From Tyzzerella sp963558545 (GTDB lineage Bacteria; Bacillota; Clostridia; Lachnospirales; CAG-274), in NCBI RefSeq assembly GCF_963558545.1, contig NZ_CAUWHO010000078.1:1-5643 (forward strand): a stretch of 5,643 bases of DNA, in the 5' to 3' direction. Of the stretch, positions 5,581 to 5,643 are shown piece by piece. The stretch's first letter is position 1. Each line of letters opens with the position of its first letter. The notes beneath the pieces were generated by a model, which saw only the letters and a program-made list of their open reading frames with translations, had not been told where the DNA came from and did no database searches. A program made the translations under genes and the position numbers.

Positions 5581-5643
5581 TTGACAGCATCATATGTTGT
5601 ACAATCTGGCGATACCCTTTGGGATTTAGCAAAAAAATTTAAT
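5581..5643 (+). CDS. LysM-domain protein, 3'-truncated by the window
   Basis: The frame ending at the window edge reads SYVVQSGDTLWDLAKKFN, the canonical start of a LysM peptidoglycan/chitin-binding module (YxVxxGDTLWxIAxKF). LysM proteins of clostridia are usually secreted or spore/cell-wall associated, often hydrolases; the rest lies outside. The only in-frame start after the stop at 5545 is TTG at 5581, with no Shine-Dalgarno before it, so the annotated start is doubtful. The codons just before it (FLFPILTAS) look like the end of a signal peptide, which suggests the real start lies further upstream in another frame. GC rises sharply from ~5575, marking a different type of gene from the cassette before it. 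Confidence 0.75.
   Translation, partial: MTASYVVQSGDTLWDLAKKFN

Noticed and set aside
1..5643. Insertion sequence or transposase
   Set aside because: No transposase-like frame or flanking terminal inverted repeats with target duplications were found; the only inverted repeats lie inside intergenic regulatory DNA.

Overview
The window is extremely AT-rich, uses A/T-ending codons almost throughout, and has strong AGGAGG-type ribosome binding sites with some GTG/TTG starts. This points to a low-GC Firmicute, most likely Clostridium sensu stricto or a close relative. The species cannot be read from the sequence.

Layout. Positions 1-1218 (+) hold the 3' part of a large helix-turn-helix/TPR regulator of the RRNPP (Rgg/PlcR/Rap-like) type; its reading frame is open from the window edge. 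Directly convergent to it, with only 2 bp between the stop codons, is an unlisted 44-codon gene on the minus strand (1221-1355). It encodes a small peptide with a secretion signal and looks like the regulator's pheromone precursor. A 199-bp, very AT-rich divergent intergenic region (1356-1554) follows and carries two inverted repeats that share an 8-bp half-site. Next come an unlisted 24-codon gene (1555-1629, +) whose peptide ends in CLYAHCK, a strong stem-loop (1640-1675), two paralogous radical SAM/SPASM peptide-maturase genes (1711-3070 and 3074-4285) and a 12-TM MFS exporter (4302-5474). The last ~60 bases start a LysM-domain gene that runs off the window and has clearly higher GC.

Working model (inference). 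A quorum-sensing-controlled RiPP operon: the secreted pheromone binds the TPR regulator, which acts at the 1356-1554 region to switch on the precursor. The stem-loop after the precursor lets most transcripts stop, so substrate is made in excess over enzymes. The two radical SAM enzymes cross-link or otherwise modify the two-Cys core, and the MFS protein exports the product. No dedicated protease is present. The closest conceptual parallel is the streptococcal Rgg/SHP-controlled radical-SAM RiPPs (streptide-like), but here the regulator has an unusual internal HTH, the precursor is very short, and two SPASM maturases sit in tandem.

Integrity. The first maturase is split by a frame change at a (TA)5 tract (about 2543-2552). 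Adding one TA unit, or removing one base, restores a ~453-aa enzyme. It could be a real inactivation, a phase-variable tract or a sequencing error. The LysM gene also appears to have a damaged or unconventional 5' end, and may mark the edge of the accessory cassette.
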